Source of the DNA: Acidisoma cellulosilyticum
GTDB taxonomy: Bacteria > Pseudomonadota > Alphaproteobacteria > Acetobacterales > Acetobacteraceae
Length of the DNA: 64,000 nucleotides
NCBI RefSeq assembly: GCF_020621385.1
Contig: NZ_JAESVA010000013.1
Location: forward strand, 1 to 64,000
Reading direction: 5' to 3'
Position 1 is the stretch's first letter; each line of letters starts with the position of its first letter. A program made the translations under genes and the position numbers. Positions 1 through 7,971 of the stretch are shown one piece after another. The notes under the pieces are model-generated. The model saw nothing but the letters and a program-made list of their open reading frames with translations. It had not been told where the DNA came from and did no database searches.

Positions 1-18
1 CCGTTTAAAACTCACCCC

Positions 19-95
<77 letters not shown>

Positions 96-120
96 TAACT
101 ATATTCATATCCGAAAATGC

Positions 121-151
121 ATCGCCTCAGAGGTTGCCTCTGAAAGGCGAT
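121..151 (+). terminator. Hairpin downstream of tRNA-fMet
   Basis: Outer arms ATCGCCT and AGGCGAT and inner arms CAGAGG and CCTCTG enclose a TTG loop, with a two-base AA bulge. It lies 25 nt after the tRNA. The T-run that follows is weak (ATTGCCGTTT), so this is a probable rather than certain intrinsic terminator or 3' processing hairpin. Confidence 0.5.
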
Positions 152-208
152 ATTGCCGTTTAAGCCTGACCTTCCTTAGTCTCGGACAAACCAAAGGGGC
201 GCGCGGCA

Positions 209-691
209 ATGACGACAGATAATCCCGACCACGAACATTATCTGCGTCTCGCCTTCGCCGTCGCACGACAGGCAAGAAACGATGGACAGCATCCCTTCGG
301 CGCCATTCTGGTGGGGCCGGATGGCACTGTCCTGATGGAACAAGGCAATGGGTTCATGCCTGAGCGGGATATGACCGGTCATGCCGAACGCGTGCTGATG
401 ACACGCGCATCCAAAACCTATGAGCCTGCCTTCCTCGGCAACTGCACAATGTACACCTCCGCCGAACCCTGTGCGATGTGTGCCGGCGCTGCCTACTGGG
501 CGGGTGTCGGTCGCGTCGTCTATGGCTGCACGGAGCACGATCTGCTGACCCGCACCGGCAACCATCCTGAAAACCCGACCCTCGATCTGCCCTGCGAAAC
601 CGTCTTCGCGGCCGGGCAACGCAAAGTTGAGGTCATCGGACCGCTGCTGAGCGATGAAGCGCTCGCCTTGCATGATGGGGCCTGGGACTAA
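209..691 (+). CDS. Nucleoside deaminase (cytidine/guanine/TadA-like zinc deaminase)
   Basis: This 160-residue protein belongs to the zinc-dependent nucleoside/base deaminase superfamily, which removes an exocyclic amino group hydrolytically. The zinc and proton-shuttle motif HAE is at residues 58-60, and the second motif PCAMC at 87-91 supplies the two cysteine ligands. The whole length is one deaminase domain. AAAGGGG about 10 nt ahead of the ATG is a good ribosome-binding site. Guanine, cytosine or a modified nucleoside are all possible substrates. The HAERVLM context is unlike classic tRNA adenosine deaminase TadA (usually HAEM.A), so a free base or nucleoside is more likely. It appears monocistronic between a tRNA and repeat sequence. 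Confidence 0.88.
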   Translation: MTTDNPDHEHYLRLAFAVARQARNDGQHPFGAILVGPDGTVLMEQGNGFMPERDMTGHAERVLMTRASKTYEPAFLGNCTMYTSAEPCAMCAGAAYWAGVGRVVYGCTEHDLLTRTGNHPENPTLDLPCETVFAAGQRKVEVIGPLLSDEALALHDGAWD

Positions 692-760
692 CCGGCTTCG
701 CCTGATGAGATAAGGCTTGGCCAAGGATAGGAAGGCCTCGTATTGCGCCCGATCAGATTC

Positions 761-852
761 AGGCAAGCGGCCGTCTGGGCGCCGCGAGGGGTAGGTCCGC
801 GCAACAAGTGCGCGGATGACCAATTATCGATTAAAACCTGACAGACACTAAG
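761..852. repeat. Intergenic repeat family B, half copy
   Basis: This stretch matches the right half of the family B elements at 18544-18706 and, in reverse, 63583-63752. Shared blocks include GTCTGGGCGCCG, GGTAGGTCCGCGCAAC, AGTGCGCGGATGAC and the terminal AACCTGAC. The left half is not recognisable here, so the copy looks one-sided. The pairing arms GTCCGCGCA and TGCGCGGA within it should form a stable hairpin. Confidence 0.7.
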
Positions 853-1049
853 AGCGGAAGACTTGAACCGAGTTTGAAGAAATGCCGAAGCGCGCCATCC
901 GGAACCATTTTGGTAGGGTGAGCGATCACCTTACGTCTAAATGGCCTATCCTAAAGCAGGATTTCCGGGGGCAATATTGACCGGAGGACAATCAGTCCCA
1001 TCCAGCCAGGGCAGCCGATGCTCGGGTTACCCGACCGGGCCAGATTGCC

Positions 1050-1157
1050 ATGCGGCTGGCCGGGCGCCCGCTTCACAAAGAAGCGACACCCGGCACTTGC
1101 CTGATCGACAGCGTCGGCGAGGCTGACATCTCCATCCCCGCCGACCAGGCCGTTTAG
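1050..1157 (+). other. Possible 35-codon remnant ORF converging on cspA
   Basis: An open frame that begins after a stop near 975 and has its first ATG at 1050 reads into TAG at 1155-1157. It overlaps the 3' end of cspA on the opposite strand by 4 bp. The peptide is of ordinary composition (ends [15 protein letters not shown]) and could be the C-terminal scrap of a decayed gene, but no family is recognised and no ribosome-binding site is obvious. Between 853 and 1049 I see no gene or structured element. Low confidence. Confidence 0.18.
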
Positions 1158-1363
1158 ATTGCCTTCAGGTTTTCCGCAGCGACCTTCCCGTTGCGGTTGT
1201 TCTTCACCGCATCGAAGCTGACCCGCTGACCTTCGTTCAGGCTGCTAAGCCCGGCCTGCTGCACTGCCGAAATATGTACAAAGACATCCGAAGTGCCGTC
1301 GGTCGGCTGAATAAACCCAAACCCTTTAGTCGTATTGAACCACTTAACAGTGCCAATGGCCAT
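1154..1363 (-). CDS. cspA: Cold-shock domain protein, CspA family
   Basis: This 69-residue protein is a single cold-shock OB-fold that binds single-stranded RNA/DNA and acts as an RNA chaperone. It carries RNP1 (KGFGFI, residues 13-18) and RNP2 (VFVHI, 27-31), and its length is typical of the family. GAAGGAAAG lies a few bases ahead of the ATG. The leader contains a family A palindromic repeat about 115 bp upstream, which would be transcribed if this gene has the long 5' leader usual for cspA genes. Whether it is truly cold-inducible cannot be told from sequence, because alphaproteobacteria carry several paralogues. Confidence 0.95.
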   Translation of the reverse strand: MAIGTVKWFNTTKGFGFIQPTDGTSDVFVHISAVQQAGLSSLNEGQRVSFDAVKNNRNGKVAAENLKAI

Positions 1364-1478
1364 TTCGGCTTTCCTTCTTATCGCTCAAACAATAAACCCG
1401 CTCTCGACCAAGCGGGTTCTCCCTCGATTTTGGCGGAAGAACAGCAAATGTGCAAATTGCCTCGCAACTGCCCTGTCC

Positions 1479-1586
1479 CTAGAGCGTTTCCCGCTCGCTT
1501 ACGCTCACAGATACCGCTCTAGATTATTATTTTTGCGAGCATCTTCACACAGTCAGATGATTCCATCTGACTGTGATCTGCTCTAG
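1479..1586 (-). repeat. 108-bp palindromic element, family A copy 1
   Basis: This is the reverse complement of the elements at 20208-20315 and 56509-56616, near-identical over exactly 108 bp. The ends are CTAGAGC and GCTCTAG. Inside is a hairpin with 12-bp arms CACAGTCAGATG and CATCTGACTGTG around four bases. It encodes no ORF of note. The size, palindromic structure and CTAG ends suggest a MITE-like or REP-like element. It occupies the gap between cspA and the ACP operon; the rest of that gap (1364-1478, 1587-1639) shows no gene. Confidence 0.9.
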
Positions 1587-1639
1587 CCGCGCGCAGACAG
1601 GCTGATCCTTTCGCGAGACCCGAACGGCATCCCGGCATC

Positions 1640-1679
1640 ATGGGGCGCTGCCGTCGGGCCAATGCCCGGCCGCCCCCAT
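1640..1679 (-). terminator. Hairpin after the ACP gene
   Basis: Arms ATGGGG and CCCCAT enclose an inner stem CGGGC / GCCCG with loop CAAT. It starts 12 nt beyond the stop codon of the acyl-carrier-protein gene and lacks a clear T-run. It probably ends the minus-strand glycan operon. Confidence 0.45.
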
Positions 1680-1690
1680 TTCCGGCGGAA

Positions 1691-1918
1691 TCAGGCCGGC
1701 TTGCAGAGCCGGAACAGATCGGCACCGGTCGTTGCGACGAGATCCCGTCGAACCGCGTTGACCTGGAACTGCTCTTCGATCGCGAGCAGCACGCCGGCCA
1801 AGGACACCGAATCCCACCCCGGCAGATCATCAAGCACCGTGTCGGGACGCAAAGGCGGGATATCGGTCTGGAGTTCGCTCTCCAGGATCGTCGTCAGCAC
1901 CTGATAGATGTCGTCCAC
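1691..1918 (-). CDS. Acyl carrier protein
   Basis: The product is 75 residues, the usual ACP length, when translation starts at the GTG at 1916-1918. AAAGG lies 7 nt ahead of this start, and the start falls just after the stop of the upstream gene. A longer in-frame reading back to 1999 would overlap that gene. The phosphopantetheine site is GWDSVSL with Ser37, and the flanking helices fit the four-helix ACP fold (acidic N-terminus, AIEEQFQV helix). It is the last gene of a minus-strand operon with a dioxygenase, a GT2 and a GDNCEFG-motif protein, so it is a dedicated carrier and not the housekeeping AcpP. The likely partner is the fatty-acyl-AMP ligase at 9498-11285, which would load it with an acyl chain. 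Confidence 0.88.
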   Translation of the reverse strand: MDDIYQVLTTILESELQTDIPPLRPDTVLDDLPGWDSVSLAGVLLAIEEQFQVNAVRRDLVATTGADLFRLCKPA

Positions 1919-1929
1919 GAGCAGGCCTT

Positions 1930-3096
1930 TCAATCGGCATGGCGGAAGCATCCCCGCTGCCGCCATATCCTGTAGCTGTTCCGGCATAGAGTGATCCAAG
2001 CGGGAGAGGGCGGTGCCGCCGCATTATCATAGGTGCTGAACCGGTCGATATAGCCGCGCAGGAAGCCGTCCGCCAAAACCTCCACGTCACCGGGCGCATG
2101 GCCGTTTTCACCTTGCACGACATGGAGCAAGGTATTGGGCCCCCAATCGCGCAGTCTTTGAAACAAGGGCAGCGCGAAGTCGGACCGCGTAACGTCATTG
2201 CGTTTATAGACAAAAATCCTCTGCGCATCGATCAGATCGGACCGCAAAAACCTGGCTGCAACGTCCAGCTTCTTCCGTTCCCGTCCCAGCAGACGAACGC
2301 TGCTCATCTGCCCCTCATCGACGGAGGTATGCGACTGGAATTCATAGCGACGTTGATGAAGCACATATTCCCTTCTCCCACCGGACACAAAGACGGTGAA
2401 CTGAAGCTCATCCAATTTGCCGATATCATCGAAACCATTGGCCAGTCCCGCCGCCAGGTTCTGCGGCGGTAGACCGGCGAAACGCAGAAGATCAAGCGGC
2501 TCGGCATTCGCGTAACGCTGCGCCATGCCGAACTCGCAATTGTCCCCCAGGCTGGCGAAATAATGCATGAGCTGTTCATCCGACAGCGCCTCGACCTCCG
2601 GCAGGTCGCGCATGGGCGCGGGCGGTCGTGGCGCCGCCGCTGGCGGCGCGCCAGTGCTTTCCCGCCAAGTGGCGACGCCCAGTCCGATAAAGCCTACCGA
2701 GTGGAATTCGCTGTCGCGCGAATCCGAAACCATGTCGGGTCTGATCAGGTTGGGATGCTCGAAGCGAATGTCGAGCTGGTCTTGCCCGGCCGTGAGCGCT
2801 TGCGGAACGATGCAAACGATGACCGACCGCACGCCGAACTGTGCGAGGCGAATGGTATGGCCGTTCACGGCGACCCGGAGCAGTTGTTTCGGCAGCGCCG
2901 CACAGCAAAACGGATCGACCGTCAGTACCAGAACCAGATCGATGCCTTGCTGCGGGCAGGGCAGGCTCAGCCTGCTGTGACGGCTGCGCCCCCATCGGCA
3001 TCCATCGACCGGAGCGGCCAGGTCCGTCGATACGCCCGGCGGCAGTTCGGGTGCGCCGAGGTCGATGGCGAACAGTTCTTTCAGCTCTCCCTGCAT
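1930..3096 (-). CDS. GDNCEFG-motif protein with N-terminal beta domain
   Basis: The 388-residue product starts at the ATG at 3094-3096, which follows a strong GGAGG about 9 nt upstream; a longer frame to 3168 would overlap the preceding gene. Residues ~1-145 look like a beta-rich domain. After a Pro/Ala-rich linker comes a domain opening with LMHYFASLGDNCEFG. I have seen this motif in uncharacterised proteins encoded among alphaproteobacterial polysaccharide genes, but the biochemical role is unknown. The Cys within SLGxNC could be a nucleophile, and a papain-like fold has been suggested for some SLGxNC families, but that is inference only. It sits between a GT2 gene and the ACP gene, 11 bp from the latter's start, so it probably works in glycan assembly or modification. 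No signal peptide is evident. Confidence 0.7.
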   Translation of the reverse strand: MQGELKELFAIDLGAPELPPGVSTDLAAPVDGCRWGRSRHSRLSLPCPQQGIDLVLVLTVDPFCCAALPKQLLRVAVNGHTIRLAQFGVRSVIVCIVPQALTAGQDQLDIRFEHPNLIRPDMVSDSRDSEFHSVGFIGLGVATWRESTGAPPAAAPRPPAPMRDLPEVEALSDEQLMHYFASLGDNCEFGMAQRYANAEPLDLLRFAGLPPQNLAAGLANGFDDIGKLDELQFTVFVSGGRREYVLHQRRYEFQSHTSVDEGQMSSVRLLGRERKKLDVAARFLRSDLIDAQRIFVYKRNDVTRSDFALPLFQRLRDWGPNTLLHVVQGENGHAPGDVEVLADGFLRGYIDRFSTYDNAAAPPSPAWITLCRNSYRIWRQRGCFRHAD

Positions 3097-3145
3097 GCCG
3101 CCCCCTCCACCGCTACAAGGAACAAGAGGGACAAGCGATTGCCGG

Positions 3146-4150
3146 TCAAGCCCCGCCACCTTGCACAAGCATGGGATTGTCGCGCGTCAGCGTGCGATCG
3201 TAATTTGTGATGGCACGCTCAAGGAACTCATCCAGCGCATCCCCGCGCAGCGGTGCGGCGCGTTTTTCGAGCTCGCGATACAGCTCCTCCGCCGAGCCGA
3301 CAATGGCATCCCGTGTGAGTATGCCGAGCGCTGCGGCGGGGATGGCCTGCCGGCGGAATTCCGCCCCGAGTTCCGCATCGCTCAAGGACAGCCAATAGCG
3401 CCAGTGCCATGCCTGACGGTCATTGAATCGCTGCGCATGGGATGCAAACACCTGTCGTACGGAGGCGATCTTGCGCCGGAATCTGGCCTCGTCGGTGAAG
3501 GGCGCATGCAGGATCACCAGTTCCGCCGGCGTCACCCATCTCAGTCCCGGGTCGGTGGCGACGATATTATGCCCACCGGGTCCGACGGATTGCACCATGC
3601 CGGGCCGAACGATGATCTTCGGGGCGTCCACGCCGAAGATCCAGGGCAGGCGATAGTCTTGCGCGCCGTAAGCATCCTCAAGGGGCTCGCGGGCGAGAAT
3701 CATCGGCGCGCGATAGGGGCTGCGGTAATGCGGCGGTGTAATCGAATTGTCGGCATTGCGCTGCGGAAACGCATTGTATCGCTCTACGATCGCAAGATCT
3801 GCCTTTTCCAGGCTTGGGATGCTGCGCAGATCGCCGGATTGCGGCAGCCAGAATTCATCCGAATCCGTGAACAGCACGAAATCCGGCGTGACCCAGCGTT
3901 CGACCTCGCGGATGGCATGCGTGAAATATTGAAAGACGTCCTGGCTGGAAAAATCCCGGATCGGCAGCGCGCGAACGCGGTCATCGCCGGCTATTGCACT
4001 GTCCAGCTCTGCCTCTCCGCGATTGACCGAGACGAACACGTTTGCGGCACCGACCGAGAGGTGATGCGCGATGCAGGCCTCAAGCATGCTGGCATCGTCG
4101 GCATGACCGATGATCGCCGCGACGCGGAGGACCTTGTCGGCGTTCAGCAT
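3146..4150 (-). CDS. Glycosyltransferase family 2 (GT2_4 type)
   Basis: This 334-residue cytosolic glycosyltransferase begins with the VAAIIGHADDASMLEACIAHH pattern (split here as VAAIIGHADDA then SMLEACIAHH), typical of the Glyco_tranf_2_4 subgroup that scans for a distant nucleotide-sugar site. The metal/donor motif FTDSDEFW has DSDE at residues 96-99. No transmembrane segment is seen. The gene lies 27 bp downstream of the dioxygenase-like gene and upstream of the GDNCEFG protein in the same operon. Donor and acceptor cannot be inferred. The start ATG has only a weak ribosome-binding site, consistent with coupling to the upstream gene. Confidence 0.85.
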   Translation of the reverse strand: MLNADKVLRVAAIIGHADDASMLEACIAHHLSVGAANVFVSVNRGEAELDSAIAGDDRVRALPIRDFSSQDVFQYFTHAIREVERWVTPDFVLFTDSDEFWLPQSGDLRSIPSLEKADLAIVERYNAFPQRNADNSITPPHYRSPYRAPMILAREPLEDAYGAQDYRLPWIFGVDAPKIIVRPGMVQSVGPGGHNIVATDPGLRWVTPAELVILHAPFTDEARFRRKIASVRQVFASHAQRFNDRQAWHWRYWLSLSDAELGAEFRRQAIPAAALGILTRDAIVGSAEELYRELEKRAAPLRGDALDEFLERAITNYDRTLTRDNPMLVQGGGA

Positions 4151-4177
4151 GCAGGCCGCCCAGGCTCAGCCATCAGA

Positions 4178-4762
4178 TCAGGCCTGGGCATCGAAGGCGG
4201 CCGTGCGCGGGTCGAATTCCATATAGAGAATGACGCGATCACACCGACCCATGTTAACCGCAAAATGTTCCCGCCCAGCATTGAACGTCAATACGGCGCC
4301 GGGTTTCTCCTCCCGTGCGTCGCCTTCGACGGTGAGGTAACATTTGCCTGGCTCCATGGCCAGACCGAGATGAAGGGTCAACAGTCGGCCGGCAATGTCG
4401 GGATGGTCATGGGGTGCGATGAAGCTTCCCGGCCGCATGAGCGACAAGGCGCAGACTTCCACGCCGCGCAGGCGGGACAGCAGCCGGGCGGTGGCCGGCA
4501 TGACGCTCGCCAAGCCGTCAGGAAGCATGCCCTGGTATGAGAGGGCATAAGTCAGCCAGTCTTGGTTCGGCTGATCCGAACCGGCCTGCCATGACGGCGT
4601 CCAGCCATTGTTCTGCAATAAGCGTTCAGCGAATCGGTGCACCGATCCGACCCGATGAATGTCGAGGATCGGCGCCTGCAATTCCTGCCACTCTTGCCGG
4701 ATGAACCGCCAGCGCGACGTCAGCTCAGGCAAGAACGAGAATCCTCCCGGATCGAAAAACAT
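4178..4762 (-). CDS. Aspartyl/asparaginyl beta-hydroxylase-like 2OG-Fe(II) dioxygenase
   Basis: The product is 194 residues from the ATG at 4760-4762, which has GAGG 6 nt upstream; a TTG at 4774 is the alternative. The core has the double-stranded beta-helix signature of the Asp/Asn hydroxylase family: PHDHPD at 117-122 (first iron histidine region), LHLGL at 130-134, and FNAGREHFAVN at 160-170 with the distal histidine His166, followed by RVILYMEF. Members hydroxylate Asp/Asn residues, lipid A acyl chains (LpxO group) or small molecules using 2-oxoglutarate. As first gene of the glycan/ACP operon, a role in hydroxylating an acyl chain or amino acid substituent of the glycan is plausible but unproved. 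Confidence 0.82.
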   Translation of the reverse strand: MFFDPGGFSFLPELTSRWRFIRQEWQELQAPILDIHRVGSVHRFAERLLQNNGWTPSWQAGSDQPNQDWLTYALSYQGMLPDGLASVMPATARLLSRLRGVEVCALSLMRPGSFIAPHDHPDIAGRLLTLHLGLAMEPGKCYLTVEGDAREEKPGAVLTFNAGREHFAVNMGRCDRVILYMEFDPRTAAFDAQA

Positions 4763-4923
4763 TTCGAGCCTCAACCTTCTCTTGTCGAAGTGCGTCGCGC
4801 GTTAGTCGGTCATTCTGTTGCAAATGATTCATTTATGCGTTTCACTGATCCTAGTCCAATAGAACTGGGCGCGGAGAACCGTTTTGCGAACCGGCAGATA
4901 ATGGGCGTCTGTGTTTCGACGGG

Positions 4924-6432
4924 ATGATTAGCAGTCAAATGTCCGAAGACGTCAGGTCGAGACAAGACGGCTTGGCGCTTGGGCCAAGGTTTCGTCTCCT
5001 GGATTCGGTCGAGTTGCTCGACGGCAAGGTGCTCGCAGGGGACGCGGACCGTCGCGGCGCCGAGGACGCGGTTCTGGGCGGCGAGAAATTCTGGGGCATG
5101 CGGGTCATCGAAGTCGCACCGGGTTCGGCTTGGCTATCCGCCCATCTCGCGGCCCGGTGTGGCGCGTATATCGTCCTGGATCGCCCTGCCATGACCGGCG
5201 ACAAAGCGGATGACGTGCGCACGGGCTGGCAGCACGTCATGCAGGCGCTCGGTTTGCAACCAGAGATCGTCACGGACAAGGAACGCTCCGTTGCGGGGCT
5301 GAGCGATGGCTATGACGTCGCCCTGTCCTTCGGCGCATTGTCCCGTGCCGATGACCCGCTGGAATTGCTCGCGCTTATGGCCGAATTGAGCGACGACACC
5401 CTTGTCATCATAGAGCCGTCGGAGGCGGGTGAGGGGGATGGCTCGGTCGAAGCGCGTCTGACCATGGCGCCGGAGACCGCCGATCCCTATGGCGCGCGCT
5501 GGGTGTTTTCGCCGGCTCTGCTTGAGCGTCTTTTGAACCGGGTCGGGTTCGAGCGCCAGGTCGTCACGCGGCATGCCCCGGCCGTGACTCCCGGAACCGG
5601 GACCAGCGTCACGATCGTCGCACGCCGGCATGTCCGGCGCCCGCCGGCGTCGCGACGGCAGGGGCCTCGGATGGCAGAAGCCCCGCTGCCCGCTTCGCCC
5701 CAGCCCGCATATTCGCCAGACCACGAAGCCGCCGCGGACCTGCCGCTGCCGCCGCCCGCCGATCGCCGAGCCGCTATCGGAACGGCCGATGTCGAGGTGT
5801 TCGTGACAGTCGGCCGGAATGTATTTGAGCAGATGGTGCAGGCCCTGGCGCGCAGTGGCATCGCCGCCGGACAACTGGGCCGCGTCCTCGATTTCGGTTG
5901 CGGGCTGAGCCGGGTGTTGCGCTGGTGGCGCATGTTTCCCCGCGTCAACATCCATGGGACGGATATCGATGTGGCGGCCATCATGTGGAACCGGGAACAC
6001 CTCGGTTACGGAACCTTCGCGTTCAACACGCTTGACCCTAGGTTAGACTACCCCTCTGAGAGCTTTGACCTGGTGCATGCTATCGATGTTATGAGTCACT
6101 ACCCGGAACATCTGCAGATCGTCTGGTTTAAGGAGTTCCTCCGCATCCTGCGGCCAGGCGGGCAAGTTTATTTCACCTCCCGCGGCCGTTCGTGCCGCGC
6201 GCTGCTGCCACCTGACCTGCAGGCGGTCTTCGACGACCACCGGCTTGTTTGCGGCGGCGCGGAACAAGCGGGCACGGAGCATTGCGTCGCGTTCCACCCA
6301 CCTCAATGGGTCGTGAACACCTTGGTACCGGCAACGGGTGCCGAGGTCCTCGAACTGGCCGAATGGCCGGTAGGATCGCCGGGCGAGGATCTTTGGTTGC
6401 TCCGTAAGCCCCACGCCGCCGGCTGGCGGTAA
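4924..6432 (+). CDS. Two-domain SAM-dependent methyltransferase
   Basis: This 502-residue protein has two Rossmann methyltransferase modules. The first (residues ~55-225) has MRVIEVAPGSAWLSAHLA as a degraded motif I lacking the usual GxGxG. A Pro/Ala-rich linker (~225-290) follows. The second (~300-460) is canonical, with VLDFGCGLSRVLRW near residue 321, the acidic GTDID, and the post-motif FLRILRPGGQVYFTSRG. The N-terminal half may serve in recognition or pairing rather than catalysis. It heads a plus-strand operon with another methyltransferase, a NeuD-like acyltransferase and a secreted protein, divergent from the dioxygenase operon across 161 bp of AT-richer promoter DNA. Methylation of a sugar hydroxyl is the likeliest role. 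Confidence 0.8.
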   Translation: MISSQMSEDVRSRQDGLALGPRFRLLDSVELLDGKVLAGDADRRGAEDAVLGGEKFWGMRVIEVAPGSAWLSAHLAARCGAYIVLDRPAMTGDKADDVRTGWQHVMQALGLQPEIVTDKERSVAGLSDGYDVALSFGALSRADDPLELLALMAELSDDTLVIIEPSEAGEGDGSVEARLTMAPETADPYGARWVFSPALLERLLNRVGFERQVVTRHAPAVTPGTGTSVTIVARRHVRRPPASRRQGPRMAEAPLPASPQPAYSPDHEAAADLPLPPPADRRAAIGTADVEVFVTVGRNVFEQMVQALARSGIAAGQLGRVLDFGCGLSRVLRWWRMFPRVNIHGTDIDVAAIMWNREHLGYGTFAFNTLDPRLDYPSESFDLVHAIDVMSHYPEHLQIVWFKEFLRILRPGGQVYFTSRGRSCRALLPPDLQAVFDDHRLVCGGAEQAGTEHCVAFHPPQWVVNTLVPATGAEVLELAEWPVGSPGEDLWLLRKPHAAGWR

Positions 6433-6443
6433 AAGGATTGGCA

Positions 6444-7265
6444 ATGCACGCTGACCTCGACAGTTTTTACCGCGGCAGCGGCGATCTCACCGGCCAGTTG
6501 GATTTGGCCTTTCAGGAGGCGCTGGCCAATCGCTATCGCGGCGCTGAAGCTGATTGCCTGTTTTCTCATACGCTGAACCTCGCGGACGGGCGAAGCCTGC
6601 AAGGCGCCACCGATCTGCGCGGCACGGAAGCCGCCCATTTGGGCGATTGCGACATCACGGGTCAACGCGTGCTGGAGTTTGGCGGCGGATCTGGTTGGCT
6701 GACGCAGTATATGGCGAGCCGCGCAGGCGAGTTGGTGACGCTAGACATACCGGTCGGGCGGGAGGAACTCTCCGCGCCCCTGGCCGCCATCAGCAACCCT
6801 CATGGACTCGACGGCTTGCGTGATATCCAGGAGCGCATTCGGCGCGGATGGTGGTTTGTCAAAGACCGCGCAGGCCACCCTGGCAAGATGGTCTATTGTG
6901 ATCTGCACAATCCGCCGAGCGACTTGGGTCGTTTCGAAGTGTCGGTGCTGCCGTCCACCCTGCTTCAGGTCCCGATGCCCTTCCTGGTCGTGCAGGCCGC
7001 CGCCCGCGTGACGGAGCGCTGCATCGTCATAACCGAGCCGGTCGTTGCGACATTGTCGCAGGATGGGAACGGCCTGGGACCGGCTGCCCTTTTCGCCCCG
7101 AATATCGGCACCGGACAGCCGAACCACTGGTGGCAGCACAGCGCCGCCGCGCTCGCCCGCATGCTGATGGTGGCAGGGTTCGGTGACCTGTCCTTGTCCG
7201 TCAGCGTCGCCGAGCACAGCGCCATGCCGCTGCTGACGGTGTCGGGCAGGAGACCATCCGATTGA
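6444..7265 (+). CDS. SAM-dependent methyltransferase-like protein
   Basis: The product is 273 residues from the ATG at 6444, preceded by AAAAGGA; an in-frame TTG lies 6 bp earlier. Motif I is VLEFGGGSGWLTQYMA near residue 74, followed by the acidic VTLDIP. The rest is typical of class I methyltransferases, with a histidine/tryptophan-rich stretch NHWWQHS late in the chain. The architecture resembles domain 1 of the preceding gene, and the two may be related by duplication. It is 11 bp downstream of that gene and overlaps the next by 4 bp, indicating a tightly coupled operon. The substrate is unknown; a glycan or nucleotide-sugar is inferred from context. Confidence 0.75.
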   Translation: MHADLDSFYRGSGDLTGQLDLAFQEALANRYRGAEADCLFSHTLNLADGRSLQGATDLRGTEAAHLGDCDITGQRVLEFGGGSGWLTQYMASRAGELVTLDIPVGREELSAPLAAISNPHGLDGLRDIQERIRRGWWFVKDRAGHPGKMVYCDLHNPPSDLGRFEVSVLPSTLLQVPMPFLVVQAAARVTERCIVITEPVVATLSQDGNGLGPAALFAPNIGTGQPNHWWQHSAAALARMLMVAGFGDLSLSVSVAEHSAMPLLTVSGRRPSD

Positions 7266-7957
7266 CGCAAAGGGAGCAGCCGAGGGAGGTCGTGATCTAC
7301 GGTGCCTCTGGTTTCAGCATGGCGCTGCGCGACATGATCGAAAACGGGTTGACGCCACAAAAATGGCGGGTCGTCGCTCATATCGACGATTTTGCCGGGG
7401 AGGACGCGGGCAAGACGCTCGCTGGCGTCCAGGTCATCGGCTTCCAGGTCTGGCAGGACCGCTACCGCGACCATCCTTGCGCCATTGCGATCGGCGACTG
7501 CGGCGCGCGGCGCAAGCTCGCAAACAAAATCACCGACGCGGGCGGAGAATTGCTGACGGCCTATCCGAAAGGCGGCACGGTATCGCCGCATATTCAGGTC
7601 GCCGATGGAACGATCATCGGTCAGCCGGCCTATATCGGCCCCTTCACCGCCTTTGGCCTTAACGTGCTTCAGATGCCGATGTCCGTGGTCGGCCATGACG
7701 TGGTGATCGGCGACTACTGCACCCTTTGTTCCTCGACCAGCATCGCGGGATATGTCGTGTTGGAGGACGAGGTGTTTCTGGGCGCAGGCGCTGTCGTCAT
7801 GAATGGCCGGCCCGGCAGCCCGTTGCGTATCGGCCGGGGCGCCGTGATCGCGGCAGGGGCTGTCATCACGAAATCGGTCCCGCCGGGCGCCAAAATGATG
7901 GGCAATCCCGCGAGGCCGATCCGGGAGTTGGCGGCGCGAAGGCGCCCGCCCGTTTGA
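7262..7957 (+). CDS. NeuD/PglD-like sugar acyltransferase (left-handed beta helix)
   Basis: This 231-residue protein matches the NeuD/PglD family: an N-terminal Rossmann-like sugar-binding half (VVIYGASGF, residues ~10-18) and a C-terminal hexapeptide-repeat beta helix (VVGHDVVIGDYCTLCSS, then VFLGAGAVV), ending in the usual cap MMGNPARPIREL. Such enzymes acylate an amino group on a UDP-sugar, normally from acetyl-CoA. The start is a TTG overlapping the upstream stop (ATTGA), so translation is probably coupled. With a DegT aminotransferase and an ACP/acyl-AMP ligase pair nearby, it is the best candidate for N-acylation of an amino sugar, perhaps with a longer acyl group. Confidence 0.85.
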   Translation: MTQREQPREVVIYGASGFSMALRDMIENGLTPQKWRVVAHIDDFAGEDAGKTLAGVQVIGFQVWQDRYRDHPCAIAIGDCGARRKLANKITDAGGELLTAYPKGGTVSPHIQVADGTIIGQPAYIGPFTAFGLNVLQMPMSVVGHDVVIGDYCTLCSSTSIAGYVVLEDEVFLGAGAVVMNGRPGSPLRIGRGAVIAAGAVITKSVPPGAKMMGNPARPIRELAARRRPPV

Positions 7958-7971
7958 CACTCGACAGTTTG

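Noticed and set aside
176-823. A 215-codon open frame on the minus strand opposite the deaminase gene
   Set aside because: It is antisense to a gene with intact zinc motifs and reads as low-complexity GC-codon sequence with no family resemblance.
941-1126. A 61-codon plus-strand frame between the deaminase and cspA
   Set aside because: Composition is random-like; the alternative frame ending at 1157 reads more like protein, but even that is only a weak remnant.
3065-4540. A 491-codon plus-strand frame across the GT2 and dioxygenase genes
   Set aside because: Three coding genes with recognisable motifs occupy the other strand; the long frame is a by-product of GC-rich codon use.
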